DNA of 36,893 bases from Nemertoderma westbladi (lineage: Eukaryota; Xenacoelomorpha; Nemertodermatida; Nemertodermatidae): positions 1-36,893 of the forward strand of contig JAUCBJ010005705.1 in NCBI GenBank assembly GCA_032718475.1. Direction: 5' to 3'. Below the pieces are notes generated by a model. It was not told the DNA's origin, did not search any database, and was given only the letters and a program-made list of their open reading frames with translations. Of the stretch, positions 1 to 10,291 are shown piece by piece. Made by a program: the position numbers and the translations under genes. The number at the start of each line of letters is the position of its first letter. Within the stretch, counting starts at the first letter, position 1.

Positions 1-903
1 GTATTTACCGATATTCTTAAGAAGACAATTGTCATAGAATTAAGGATCTTGTGTCCCCAGACATGTTCTGGAATCCAAATATGTCCATTTAATTATCAAA
101 TAATAAAATTTCAGGGAATCAATTTAAATTCATGCCTTTTAATGAATTTAATAAATTGCCATTTTTACGCAATTTATAAAGTTCCCAAAATTCCATTAAT
201 TAATAAATCAAGGGAGCGGAGATTTATCTTATCATGCGTACGAGTGTGTGAAAGTCTCCCAAACATAGTCAATAGCCGATAAAATTCATAAAGTCATGTA
301 TAAAACAGAACATTGACTATTAAAGAATACTATTAAATAACATCCCAGATCTGTATGCATTGGAACTACCCTAATTCTACCGCTCGCTTTGCATAATGTC
401 ACCATAGCAACAACCACGCTAGAATTAGAATTGAGTTAAAAGAACAATATAAAGCCTGTCCCATTGAATAGCATAGAGAATAAATAGCGCACTACTAGTA
501 TCCAAAGATACATAATAATACAGTGACATTCTGGAAGGCATTGACTAACGGACAAATGGCCCGAATGTGTGTAATTTGTGACAAGTTGTGTGTGTGGTAT
601 TTGTGAGTTTATAGGTGAATGTTACTGCTAAGGTGTGTTTACAGTAGCTAGTCGCAATCGTAAAAGTAACCTAACTCTCCAAGGAAAACCTGAAGTACAT
701 CTAAGTCTTTGGGACGGACAGTCGAGTGACTTGTGTCGGTTGTCGTTGTCGTTGTGCGGCTACGTCGTTGGCGAAAGCACAGCGGCGACGACACATCGGC
801 GCTGAGGATCTCGTACTGTCCGGGGGTTGATTGGGTAGGCAGCGACGCCCGCTCGCCTAAATATAAACTCATTATAATATGGATAAACTCATATATAGCA
901 GAT

Positions 904-2254
904 ATGACGGAGTTGATAGAAGATGGTCTTAGTATCGGGGAGCGATATACTCTACCTTTACAAGCGTTTGTCGATAGCTTGATATGCGGCGACGCTGATC
1001 CAACTACTACGGAGGACGATGGTCGTTATATCGAACCGCCAATGTCCCAAGAGCAACTTACGCGTGAATTGGATTATAGAAAGTTCACTGCTCGCTACAC
1101 GCACCGTAATGGTACGTATATGGGCTTCTTAACTACTGGTCATTCTATCAATTTACACAATACGGACTATGTCGACTATATATCCTGCCCAGCGGAGTCG
1201 GAACCATAAACTGAAATTCGAATGCGAAAATTCTATTCGAAATCGGCTCGAAAGAAAAGACATTAAAGAAACAAATAAACGCGGTAACTCCAACATATAT
1301 TGGTAATTCTTGATAGAAGCATTGTAACAACAAATAAATATCATCCGCGTTACCCCTACCAGATGTGCGTCTTTGGTATTATTACGATAAATGCCCTAGA
1401 TCCAGCCAATAAACGGAAAGACATAAACATCCACGGAAACGTTGTGTTAAACACAGTTGTGTTCGTTATATTTACTGGAGTTTCGAGCGAAACTTGTTTG
1501 ACGTACCACCTATGCTCACTCGGCTCGAACGATCCTGGAGTAAACCTACGATCAGAGTCCCGGAATACTCGATCAAACCTCCTCATTCCTTAGTTGGACC
1601 TCAGACCTGCGATCCTGGTGGTGTCGCGGATCCTCGTGGACTGTATTCACTGTTCAAAGATCTAGTGCTACCCTAACAATTAATCGGTAACACTCCGACA
1701 GTGATTTCTAGCTAGCCGCCCATCTTACCTAGCCGGATTGTGATGCGGACACCTAATATCACTATCCTACCGTATGGTCGTCCCCGTTTAACGCGATACA
1801 ACCCTTCATCAAGGTGAAGGAGAGTTTTGTACGAAACGAGTTAAACGTGATTCTATAAAGATCAAAAAGGAAACCTGCGTTTGTTCAGATAAACGTAAGT
1901 TATAACAGTAAGTCCAATCGATAAAGGAATTGGCCTTATCTCGGTTCGATTGGGAAATCTCGAATCTCTAAGAAGATATCAAGCTTAGAAAACCCTATTC
2001 TCTGCGAGAGTTTTGGACGAACATATCCCATGACAAGCGGAGGAAAATCAGCTCGAGGAGAAGCATATCGAAATGGACGAGACACCGACAGTAAACCCAA
2101 ACCTTCTAATGCAATCATATTGCACCCTTCACCCAGGAGTTATGGCCCTCCTAGTAAAGTGGTTCCCCCCAAAGAGAAAAGGACTCTTGCTAGCTTAAAA
2201 AACTGCGTAAACGCCGTCCGCGCGAGAAAGACTAACTGTTTAGAGTATCTTTAG
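904..2254 (+). pseudogene. Decayed copy of the element's 3' gene
   Basis: Begins with ATG and MTELIEDGLSIGERYTLPL, matching the start of the 3' gene of the complete copy at 16436. Stretches such as the LDYRKFTARYTH region and the C-terminal PKPSNAIILHPSPRSYGPPS segment remain recognisable. It is open only to 1209, then breaks up through frameshifts and deletions (the parts matching about 16740-17070 and 17800-18480 of the other copy are missing). Where the two copies align over the first 90 codons, most base differences fall at third codon positions, which suggests both derive from a gene once under protein-level selection. It keeps CGA at 1832-1834 where the younger copy has a TGA stop. Function unknown; see the entry at 16436. 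Confidence 0.75.
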
Positions 2255-2313
2255 GTTTTAGAAACTGTGATTTTTATATTTTATAGACTGAAAATCCCAT
2301 TTTCTGGGAGCGG

Positions 2314-3551
2314 TGTAAAAGCCTTTGCTGAATTGCCCCGTTATTTTTATTATCTTTTACATTAAAATACTCTGTAGTTGATTTAATAAGTGTAAGAGAC
2401 CGTATTATTGCTGTATCGGTGTTTTTAGAGGATCTAAGACCTATTTCCTCCGTATGTGTACTGTGAAAGGCATATTTTATGATTCTATGGCAATTCGTGA
2501 CGCAAAGGGGTGATAGCTACTCTTGAACAGTAGTTACTATGACTACGGTTAACAGCTGACATTCATACGTGTTGATTTCCTTTGTTCTACGGCGTCTCTC
2601 AGTTCAGTCAGCCAATTAGAGCGTTTTTGTGGCTCCTTGTACAGAAAATTTCCGAGAAATGACGCAATGCCTATGTGCAGTGTTTACATTCAGTCCTGAG
2701 CCAAAGAAAGAACGGCTTGGAAGTATTTTGTGCTTTACTGTTTTTAGTCTTACACTAGTAGGTTTAATTACAAGGACATATATCCTTTAACTACCTGACT
2801 CATGGAATCACTGCTGACTGATCATACATGCTGACTGCTGAAACATTGCAAACTCATAATAATCAGTGTTTTCATTGTTGTTTTATACTGCTATTTACCG
2901 TCAGTTCTTCATAATATGGTTGATGAATAATTATATTTGGAATAACGATAAATAACCCCGAAACCCAATATTCTTGATATACCGAAGGTAAGAGAGAAGG
3001 GTTACAGATAAACGATTGTGACTTATGTTAAAGTGGTTTGAAGTGAATCTAATGTTATTTGATAGACCCTACATGAGTCAGTCTGTGTTCCTTTTATATG
3101 TGACTAAAATCAGTGAAGATTGGCAGATTAGTGTGCAGTATTGTGCAGCATTGTGTATGAGTGAGTCTGTTAAAGAAGCAATTCCTAAAGAATGCGCCAT
3201 ATATGTGAATTATAATTAAGCCATATCGTTGTGAGTAGTTTAAGTCATAACTCTGTTTATATAGATAAAGCGCCACGTCCTAAAGGAACTGTTAATATTG
3301 CCGAAGGTGAATAACATTGTCAGAGATTATATAGTACTGTCAGTCGAATAATACATTAGGCTTACATAGCAATAAAATTAAACCGTCGAACCCAATCTCC
3401 CGGGAATATCCAGCGGGTGAATGATCGCGCACAGATTGGTTTCGACTAGTGTAGTGAATCAAATACTTGTCATAGACTAAAAACCGATTTAATATCTAGA
3501 GGACATCTTAATTTGGTGGGTTAAACTGCCAAAGGTCTGAAAGCGCGAACA
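2314..3551 (+). repeat. Diverged 3' LTR of the old copy
   Basis: Starts TGTAAAAGC directly after the purine tract GGGAGCGG, and ends GGTCTGAAAGCGCGAACA, as do the LTRs of the younger element. The first half is only weakly alignable; the second half (about 2930-3551) is clearly the same sequence with many substitutions and indels. It shares a CCAAT-type sequence (agccaattagagc, near 2610). Its matching 5' LTR is outside the window, so no target duplication can be tested. Confidence 0.75.
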
Positions 3552-3951
3552 TATTGTTTTCCAGTTTTGGTTCAGCCGTTTTGAAATTATATCAATACTT
3601 CGTCAGAAAGCGGCACACATCAATAGAATTACAGGAAAACAATTAATATGTGCCTGGATTGAAAATTATACAAGATATTCATTAATAAAAAGTACCTTCC
3701 CGCGTTAAATTTTAATGCGATTTTAATGAACTATTATTTATTCAGTTCTTGTTTGGAGAACCATGTGAACGACCACCTAAATTTGTACAAAATTTGGGAG
3801 AATAATTTGACAAATTAAAAATCGTATTTCTTGCATTTTTGCTACTCTATTATAAAATGGACATGATGAACATGTAATTATTACACTTCTTATGCATTTT
3901 TGAACGAATTTACAAGAATGTGAGGTGGGGTTCAAGTCTCCCACCCTAGGT

Positions 3952-3998
3952 GTCAAGTCTCCCCCCCCCCCCCCCCCCCCCATTGAGGGAGACTTGAC
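3952..3998. repeat. 21-base poly-C run inside a 12-bp inverted repeat
   Basis: GTCAAGTCTCCC at 3952-3963 is the exact reverse complement of GGGAGACTTGAC at 3987-3998. Between and overlapping them is a run of 21 C (3961-3981). The run length may be an assembly or slippage estimate. Confidence 0.85.
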
Positions 3999-4148
3999 GC
4001 TTTTTCGAAAATACGAATAACTGGTTTACTTAAAAAAGTTTAAGAGTTGAAATTCTCAAACTCTCGCATAATGATAGCAATCATAAATGTAATGTGAAAA
4101 AGTTAAAACTGCATTGAGAAATTTATTTATCTGTTCTTTAGAGCTATT

Positions 4149-4153
4149 ATAAC
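4149..4153. repeat. Target site duplication, left copy (ATAAC)
   Basis: The five bases before the 5' LTR are identical to the five bases after the 3' LTR at 19799-19803. A 4-6 bp duplication is usual for BEL/Pao integration. This match ties the LTRs at 4154 and 18719 to a single insertion. Confidence 0.85.
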
Positions 4154-4322
4154 TGTAAAAGCTTTTGCGGACATAACAAGTCATTTTTACGCAATGCGCA
4201 GAATACTTTAAAATAGCCCTAAAATTATTCAACTACGCGTTGGAAAGGAATTAGAACCAGGATGACGAAATCTGTTAGCTGATTCTCTGTGTACGTGGAG
4301 GTTTCTTTGTTCCGGCTTTTAG

Positions 4323-4327
4323 CCAAT
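4323..4327 (+). promoter_or_regulatory. CCAAT box in 5' LTR
   Basis: AGCCAATCAGAGC matches the NF-Y type CCAAT consensus and is conserved in the 3' LTR (18888-18892) and, slightly changed, in the old copy. It lies about 285 bp before the TATA-like sequence, further than usual, so its role is uncertain. Confidence 0.35.
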
Positions 4328-4610
4328 CAGAGCAATTTTCACTTTACGGCTAACAGAGACCTACCTGAGAAACTCGCGCAATGCATGATGGTTATTATTA
4401 TTTTTCTGAGAATTAGATTCAGCTCAGAATTCTGTGCTTCTGTACGGCAGTTTCAGACTTTGGCACAGGAACATCTGATGGCCTTGGTTATAAGAACGTA
4501 AATCTATTAACCTGGAAACACCTTCTCATTGTAACACTGCCTTGTCATTTGACTTACTTAACTCATTTCATACAACTGAATCACTGAATCACCGCACTGT
4601 TTTACTTCTG

Positions 4611-4620
4611 TTTTATATAG
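4611..4620 (+). promoter_or_regulatory. TATA-like sequence in 5' LTR
   Basis: TTTTATATAG lies in the middle of the LTR, about 290 bp before the AATAAA signal at 4908, a sensible order for U3 followed by R. It is also present in the 3' LTR. No transcript data are available to confirm it. Confidence 0.35.
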
Positions 4621-4907
4621 TATTAATTGTTGTTATATTAATGGATGTTGATGTTATATTTGGAGAATACCGATAAATAATCATAAACCCCTCAATCTTA
4701 TTGATTACTGAGGTAAGAGGAAAAGAGTCTACCGGTAGCAACTGCGACTTAAATTATAGTGGTTTTGTGTGAATTAAATGCTATTTCATAATCCCTACGT
4801 GTGTCAGTTGCAATCCTCCTTATATATGATCAAATTCAGTGACGGTCGGCAAATTAGTGTGATGTAGTGTAAAGTAGTGTGAAATCGTGTGAAGTAGTGT
4901 CAAGGTT

Positions 4908-4913
4908 AATAAA
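4908..4913 (+). promoter_or_regulatory. Polyadenylation signal in 5' LTR
   Basis: AATAAA within GGTTAATAAAGCATC, identical in the 3' LTR at 19417-19422, where it would end the element's transcript. Confidence 0.4.
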
Positions 4914-5289
4914 GCATCTCCTAAAGAATGCGCTATTTACGAAACTCTGTGGCCATCTAGTTGTGATTAGTATAAGTCATAACTCTGTTTTTATACTTAA
5001 AGCGCCACGTCCTAAAGGAACTGTTAATATTTCCCCGAAAGTAAATATAGTTGTCAGAGATTATATAGTAGTGATCAATCGAATAATACAGAGTAGTTCT
5101 ACACTGCAATACTTCCCAAGGAACCCGAATCCAGTCTCCCACACCGTGGGTCATACGCCGCGCATGGACTGGCTTCGGCAGATGTAACTTCAGTACACCA
5201 GGTAATTGGTAAGGGCTAAAGTCGATTTATAAACAAGAGGACAATTAAAATTGGCAGGTTAAACTGCTAAAGGTCTGAAAGCGCGAACA

Positions 5290-6621
5290 TTAATAGATTT
5301 TGGTTCTTTATTGCGCCGTAGGCAATAAAGTCGAATGTACCGGTCGGACGGTAAACTGTAGGCCTAATAACCCGAACCGGTACTTACCCAGTATTATTTC
5401 GATTGTGAAATATTGTATATTGTAGGCTGTTAGGGGATTAGGGATTGATCACCCCTTATTCCTTTGTATGGTTTACTTATTTCTGTCAGTTTTATTTATC
5501 TGTAAGTGTAATATTGAGCAGAAGGCGTGTAAGCCTGCTCAGATTGTATAAATAATTTGTAGGCCAGATTGTTGTCTAGATGTTGCTAGGTCTGAAGCGA
5601 TTGCAGTGTATGTAGAGTGTCTGTCCAATAAAGTGTTAGTTAGGAAGGTGGAGGCATCCAGTGCTGTAAGGTAAATCCTCCACGAAAGAATAAGCTGTAC
5701 TACTTGGTTAGAACGCCTACTAACTAACCATTTCGGAGTTTGCATATACTGTGGTTTATTTAGGCTTGACAGTAGTCTGCCAGCATTTGGTCTGTGTTTT
5801 ATTTGAATAGTCTATACGGGTAGCGTAATACTTATTATTCAGAGTTTATGCGATTATTCGCAACCTCCAACTCCCCAAGTTTATTCCTACAGTAATTGTG
5901 ATTGTTATACATACCGTTATAGTTAAATTAACCCCGGTACTACATCAGGGCTGCTTGGCGTAGGTAAAGACTGGTGATTTTGTGCTCCGGTCACTCCAGC
6001 AGATACCGTGGTTCTTTTGGCTGTTCACGTATATTTAACTGCTGGTTATTTGTTGTATAAGTACTTGTACCTAATTTAGGGTTTAGAGTACAGTGCTTTC
6101 CGAAAGTGATTTAGTGTGTAGGCAGTATATTTGTGTTGTAACGTGGTTAATAGGTACGTTAGCTCTGGTTGGCTTCGATAATTAACCTCTAGGTATAGGA
6201 CACTCCGGGTACATAACGTAGTACTTATAGTTTAAGACTATAAGTCGTTTAGGTCTTAATTAGGTCTTAATATCAGTTGAATTACTGCTTAATATCAGTA
6301 ATAAAGTAAAGGGAAATAACCCCTAAATTTCAGAAATTCAGTTATTATTAAATAATTGACATTACCGGTATTTACGGTAAGCTTATTATATTTGTATAAA
6401 TTTAGGCTGAAATTATATACCGGTATTCTGTGACTGATCCTAGTCTGTAAATAATACTTATATATATACTATAAGTGTATACCGGTATTTTAATATTAAA
6501 TATATATCACGTTATGCTGAGTAACGATATCGGTAACTACTAGGCTGACAGTGGATAATGAATTCCTAGACTTGCTTTAACTGTCATTATAGTGGTAGGC
6601 ATTCAACTGTAAAAATAAATC
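5290..6621 (+). other. Untranslated leader of the element
   Basis: 1.3 kb between the 5' LTR and the first gag ATG, without a supported reading frame. A candidate primer-binding site begins at TGG 5301, 12 bp past the LTR (TGGTTCTTTATTGCGCCG), but I cannot match it to a specific tRNA. An LTR-like stretch beginning TGTTAGGGG (5429) with its own TATA- and AATAAA-like motifs lies inside the leader; see the rejected items. Confidence 0.5.
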
Positions 6622-8568
6622 ATGTCTGACACAAAACAAACACTGTCAGATATTCTCCTGGAAAGAACGATCTGTGACCCAGATCAAAGTATAGAACATC
6701 TCAGACTGAAGTCTAAATCCCCTCCTACTGTAAGAAAGGTCATCCCTACAGTAGTTGTATCGGACCCTAGGCTAGTAAAGCACCATAGGTCTATTATAGG
6801 CACTAGGGCTCAAGTTAAGCGAGACCAGGAGATAGCTGCCAAACAACAACAACACCCGAACCGAGAACTTATTTCCCAACTGCGTAGTAACTCTAGTTCC
6901 GACACCGAAGAGTTAACGCCTAAGATCGGAACAAGGATGGAAGAAGCGGTTTATCCCGATCCACTTCTAATTCTTTATGGAGCCGTGCTCACTTGAGTAC
7001 TTATAGCTGTAGAAGAACATCAAGTGGATTGGATGAGAAATAAGAGATCGACCAGGGACAGTTATGCAGGATATCCAATGGAAGAACTAAGGTCTATTGT
7101 AAAGATGCAATGGAAGTTCCCTGGACCCGGACTCCTGTTTAACTTATCGGAAGCTGCCTGGGAAGACTTATACCGAATGGGGGTAGTAAGGAACACACGA
7201 GATCCCGCTGTATGGAAGAGGTCGGCAGCAGGATATGTCCAGGGATTCTTCAACTCCTTGGAACGGCTAGAAGAACATTTATTCCAATAACCACAAGGAC
7301 CTCAAGAGCAGGGAGAGCTGCTTTATCAAGTGCGAGAATGAATCTTGCGGATCAGATTGATCCTTTCAGCCTTTGAGGAAGCCTCGAAGAGAAGCCAAGA
7401 CACGTCGTTGCAAGTGGCTGTAAAGACTTGGTTCCAGCGAGTGAATGTTAAAGTCCAGGGAACGACACAATGGAAGGTTCAGCTAACTGAACGAGTAACC
7501 CACGGAGAATGTACAGATACAACCTTTTCTGCGAGGCGGTATCTGAAAGACCTAAGAAGAAGGATGCTATTGACATCTATCTGTCGGATTATCAATGATT
7601 CATAGGTGACAAAGAGTTAAGGAGACGGCTAGCTGGACTGCACCCCAATAGTGAGGGAGCCAAATTCGTGTTGGACTCTTTAGATGCGGAAATATTAGCT
7701 GCGGAGCAGGCTATTTGATGAAAGCATCCTTATCAGAATGGACCAAGAAGAACAAATAAAGAAAAGGCAAATAGAAGACCGAAGGCTAGCAGCAGCGGTA
7801 GCGGTAGTGGCAGAAGCTGAAAGAAAGGCGGCAGTGGCAGAGGCTGAAAGAAAAGCGGCGGCGGCAGAAGCTGAAAGAAAAGCGGCAGTGGCAGAGGCTG
7901 AAAGAAAAGCGGCAGCGGCAGAAGCTGAAAGAAAAGCGGTAGCGACAGCGGCAGTTGCAGAAGCAGAACAGAGGGCATCTGAAGCGACAGCCCAACTCAA
8001 GTTGGAGAACCGTCAAGCGAAACAAGATTACTTAAATAAACAAAGGGCAGCTCCTCAGATGCAACTACTGAGTCGATCTACTCCCAGAAGACAGGGATTT
8101 ACCTCCTCTGATGAAGGTGATACAACGGATCCTGAGGGTAAAGGTAATAAATCTCGTTCAAACGGACATAGAAGAGTGCCACACCATCAGAGGTTACCTA
8201 ATTTACCTCCTGCGGTGAGAAGGGAACTAGCTAATGTAGACTTAAGTAATCAAGAACCTACAGACCGAATTATTAGAGTAGAAAGACTCCCTACTATAGT
8301 AGATGGGCCTGAAATAATTAGGCCTGTTAGCGAAGCCACTCCTTTGATTGAGACCCCTTTACTTCCAGAACATAACTCTAAATTCCCTTTGCACAGTACC
8401 AAACTACCTGTGCCCAGTAGACAACTGCCGGAATTCCAAACAGTCCTGGACGCCAAGCAAGACATTATAAACAAATTGTCTCCCGTCGTCCCGATGCACC
8501 ATCCAGCTACTACGTTGGCGACTCCGACGACGGGGGATCGAGCAGCTGCTCAGACAGCTGGAAGGTAA
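6622..8568 (+). pseudogene. gag, N-terminal and middle part, broken
   Basis: Opens with MSDTKQTLSDILLERTICD at 6622, the first ATG of the internal region. Frame 1 is open to an in-frame TGA (6994-6996) and again to TAA (7288-7290). The coding sense then changes frame near 7340, 7600, 7720 and 8530. The last part (7738-8568) has five 27-bp repeats (7807-7941) encoding 9-residue units of the type VAEAERKAA, an Ala/Glu-rich helix likely to form a coiled coil, followed by a Pro-rich region. No catalytic motif is expected in gag. Assignment rests on position before the zinc-knuckle part and the helical character; the family match of this part is inferred. Confidence 0.6.
7807..7941 (+). repeat. 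In-frame 27-bp minisatellite in gag
   Basis: Five tandem 27-bp units, each encoding (V/A)AEAERKA(A/V). Alternate units differ by GTG versus GCG at the first codon and GCAGAA versus GCAGAG. It keeps the reading frame and lengthens the coiled-coil-like helix. Confidence 0.9.
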
Positions 8569-8599
8569 CAAAAATAAGTCTTCCAAACAAGTCCGAGAA

Positions 8600-10222
8600 T
8601 TGGAAGGCACTGTTCAACTGTTAAAGGGAACAGTAAAAGAGAGTAGGTTAGAGCTGCAAGAAGTACACCAAAGCATCGCTTTAGAGCGCGATAAATTAGT
8701 AAATATACAAATGGGTATACCACCACCCCCTGTAACAATGTGTCAGCCCGTTAGGTCTGAAGTATTTCATGCGCAAGGTGTGGAGCCTACACGCATCTAT
8801 ACTGCTAGCGAAGTAGAAACTCCTATAGTAAGTATTTATAAGCCTGTTGATAATGATATCCCATACAGATCTGATAATAATCCGAGAAATTTATATACCG
8901 ATAACTCGATATTAAATAATACGATGGCTCAAAAAAGTTTTACACGTCATATGGCTAGAACGGAAGCCCGTCAAGCGGTAAAAGTAGGAGAGGTCGTCAA
9001 GTTCAATGGAGATGAGATGAAATGGTTACCTTTTAATGAATATTATTATAAAGATAACATACAGAACTCCGTACTATCTAACGGAGAGAAACTACGATTC
9101 CTCATCGAGTGCTTGGAAGGACCTCCCAAGTTAATGGCATTAAAGTTTATTGGACATCCAGACGGATTGAGACAAGTTTGGGATACACTATATAGGACTA
9201 ACATAGCTAGGTATCTGTATGCGAAATTAGTAGCGCCCCAAAAGTTTCTTAGCAGCGGGATTATAGAGTTTTCCGATGAGATTCAGGAGATCTGTCGACA
9301 GCTAGATTGGTTAGGTAAGTCTCAGGAATACCAGAGTTCTATGGTTGTTGGAGCCGTAGCATCAACTTTGCCAAAGGGTGGAGTAGGTACTCGTTGGGAC
9401 AAAAGGGTTCTCTATATGATGGACCAGCAACAAAGAGACCCTACCATGGCTGATCTCATGTCATTCTTAAACGGAGAGGTAAGATTACAGCTCCTAAAGC
9501 AGTCCAGAGAGAAGACACCAGAAAGTAAGGTAAGCGAAAAACCCGTTACTAGGAGAAAGGTAACACCAGTGTGTTATACGGACGATGGCGAAAGCCAAAC
9601 TTCCTACGACGAGAACAGCGGTAAGGACACTGAAAGATCTTATTATGTCAATAAAGTTAGGAAAGACGTAAGTAAATCTAAGTCTCGAACCAGTGACAGG
9701 AGAGAACAGGTAACAACTCCCCCTACGTCTCCTAAGAGAATTCATGGAAGAAAGCCCAAAGAAAGAGCACGTGTACACAACATGACGCAGGTTAAGGTAA
9801 GTAACATCAAACCTAAATGTGTATTGTGCGACGGGCCACATCGCTTGAGTGGATGTGATGAATTCTTAAAGAAATCCCTGAAGGATAGACGTGATGTCAT
9901 GTGGGATAAGCGGTTGTGTTATAATTGCCTCAGACGAGGACATCAACGACGGACCTGTTACTCAGACGCGAAGTGTGCTAAGTGCGGCACGAAACATCAT
10001 ATCTTGCTGCACACAGAATTTGACAGGACCCGTACGAGTCAGGTAAGTGAGCCCGAACTACATGTCCAATTCAGTGATGTGAACGACACTGACCACAGTT
10101 CGGAGATGGAAGGATTCTACACGGATGAATTCTCAGACGAAAATGAATCCTGTTATATGATCAACACAACTGTGTATCGAGTGCTTACGTATGAGACCGA
10201 AACAGATGGAGAAGATCCTTGA
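8600..10222 (+). pseudogene. gag C-terminal part with zinc knuckles
   Basis: 540 codons. The first part (LEGTVQLLKGTVKESRLEL) continues a coiled coil from the preceding fragment in another frame; reading frame 2 is open from before 8600, so the listed ATG is not the true start. Residues about 130-300 resemble the conserved BEL/Pao gag core (VKFNGDEMKWLPFNEYY, then a region ending LMSFLNGEVRLQLL). Residues 407-475 form the nucleocapsid with CCHC-type knuckles: CVLCDGPHRLSGC, CYNCLRRGHQRRTC and CAKCGTKHH. Ends at a TGA (10220-10222), after which the same frame continues into the protease, so it is one in-frame stop between gag and pol. Confidence 0.85.
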
Positions 10223-10291
10223 CTGTCTATTCCAGAAAGACAGTTCTCTGGTAAAGCGCCAACCTCATCTGTCGGTATCCGAGAATTCCCG

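Larger units (their letters stand above)
1..3551 (+). mobile_element. 3' part of an old copy of the giant BEL/Pao-like element
   Basis: The stretch aligns along its length with 15541-19798 of the complete element downstream: the same spacer, the same 3' gene start, the same purine tract before the LTR, and an LTR ending in the same GCGCGAACA. It is much more diverged and carries large deletions, for example about 680 bp lost between the parts matching 17800 and 18480. The 5' part and 5' LTR lie outside the window. It is an independent, older insertion in the same orientation, about 600 bp before the younger copy. The identification rests on similarity seen directly within the window. Confidence 0.85.
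3552..4153. other. Host DNA between two retroelement copies
   Basis: AT-rich, no supported gene. It contains a 21-C run and hairpin (3952-3998) and ends in ATTATAAC, whose last five bases are the target duplication of the element that begins at 4154. The motif GGGGTTCAAGTCTCCC at 3927-3942 also occurs just past the other end of the insertion (19809-19824), so related host sequence lies on both sides. Confidence 0.6.
4154..5289 (+). repeat. 5' LTR
   Basis: 1136 bp, TGTAAAAGC to GCGCGAACA, nearly identical to 18719-19798. It has about 40 bp near 4438-4480 and a short stretch near 4861-4900 that the 3' LTR lacks; the latter is a GTGT/GAAGT-rich mini-repeat. Promoter-like signals are listed separately. 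Confidence 0.88.

Noticed and set aside
733-903. An upstream extension of the old copy's 3' gene (frame from 733).
   Set aside because: The corresponding region of the younger copy has stops, and similarity between the proteins starts at the ATG at 904.
4154-5289. Reading this segment as a 5'-truncated LINE copy, because three copies share the same 3' end.
   Set aside because: It has TG...CA ends, follows a purine tract in the other copies and pairs with 18719-19798 across a target duplication, so it is an LTR.
5429-5943. An LTR-like stretch TGTTAGGGG...ACTACA with TATA- and AATAAA-like motifs, first taken as the 5' LTR of the BEL/Pao element.
   Set aside because: No matching copy exists after pol, whereas 4154-5289 and 18719-19798 match each other and have the ATAAC duplication. 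It is treated as leader, though a nested solo LTR is not excluded.
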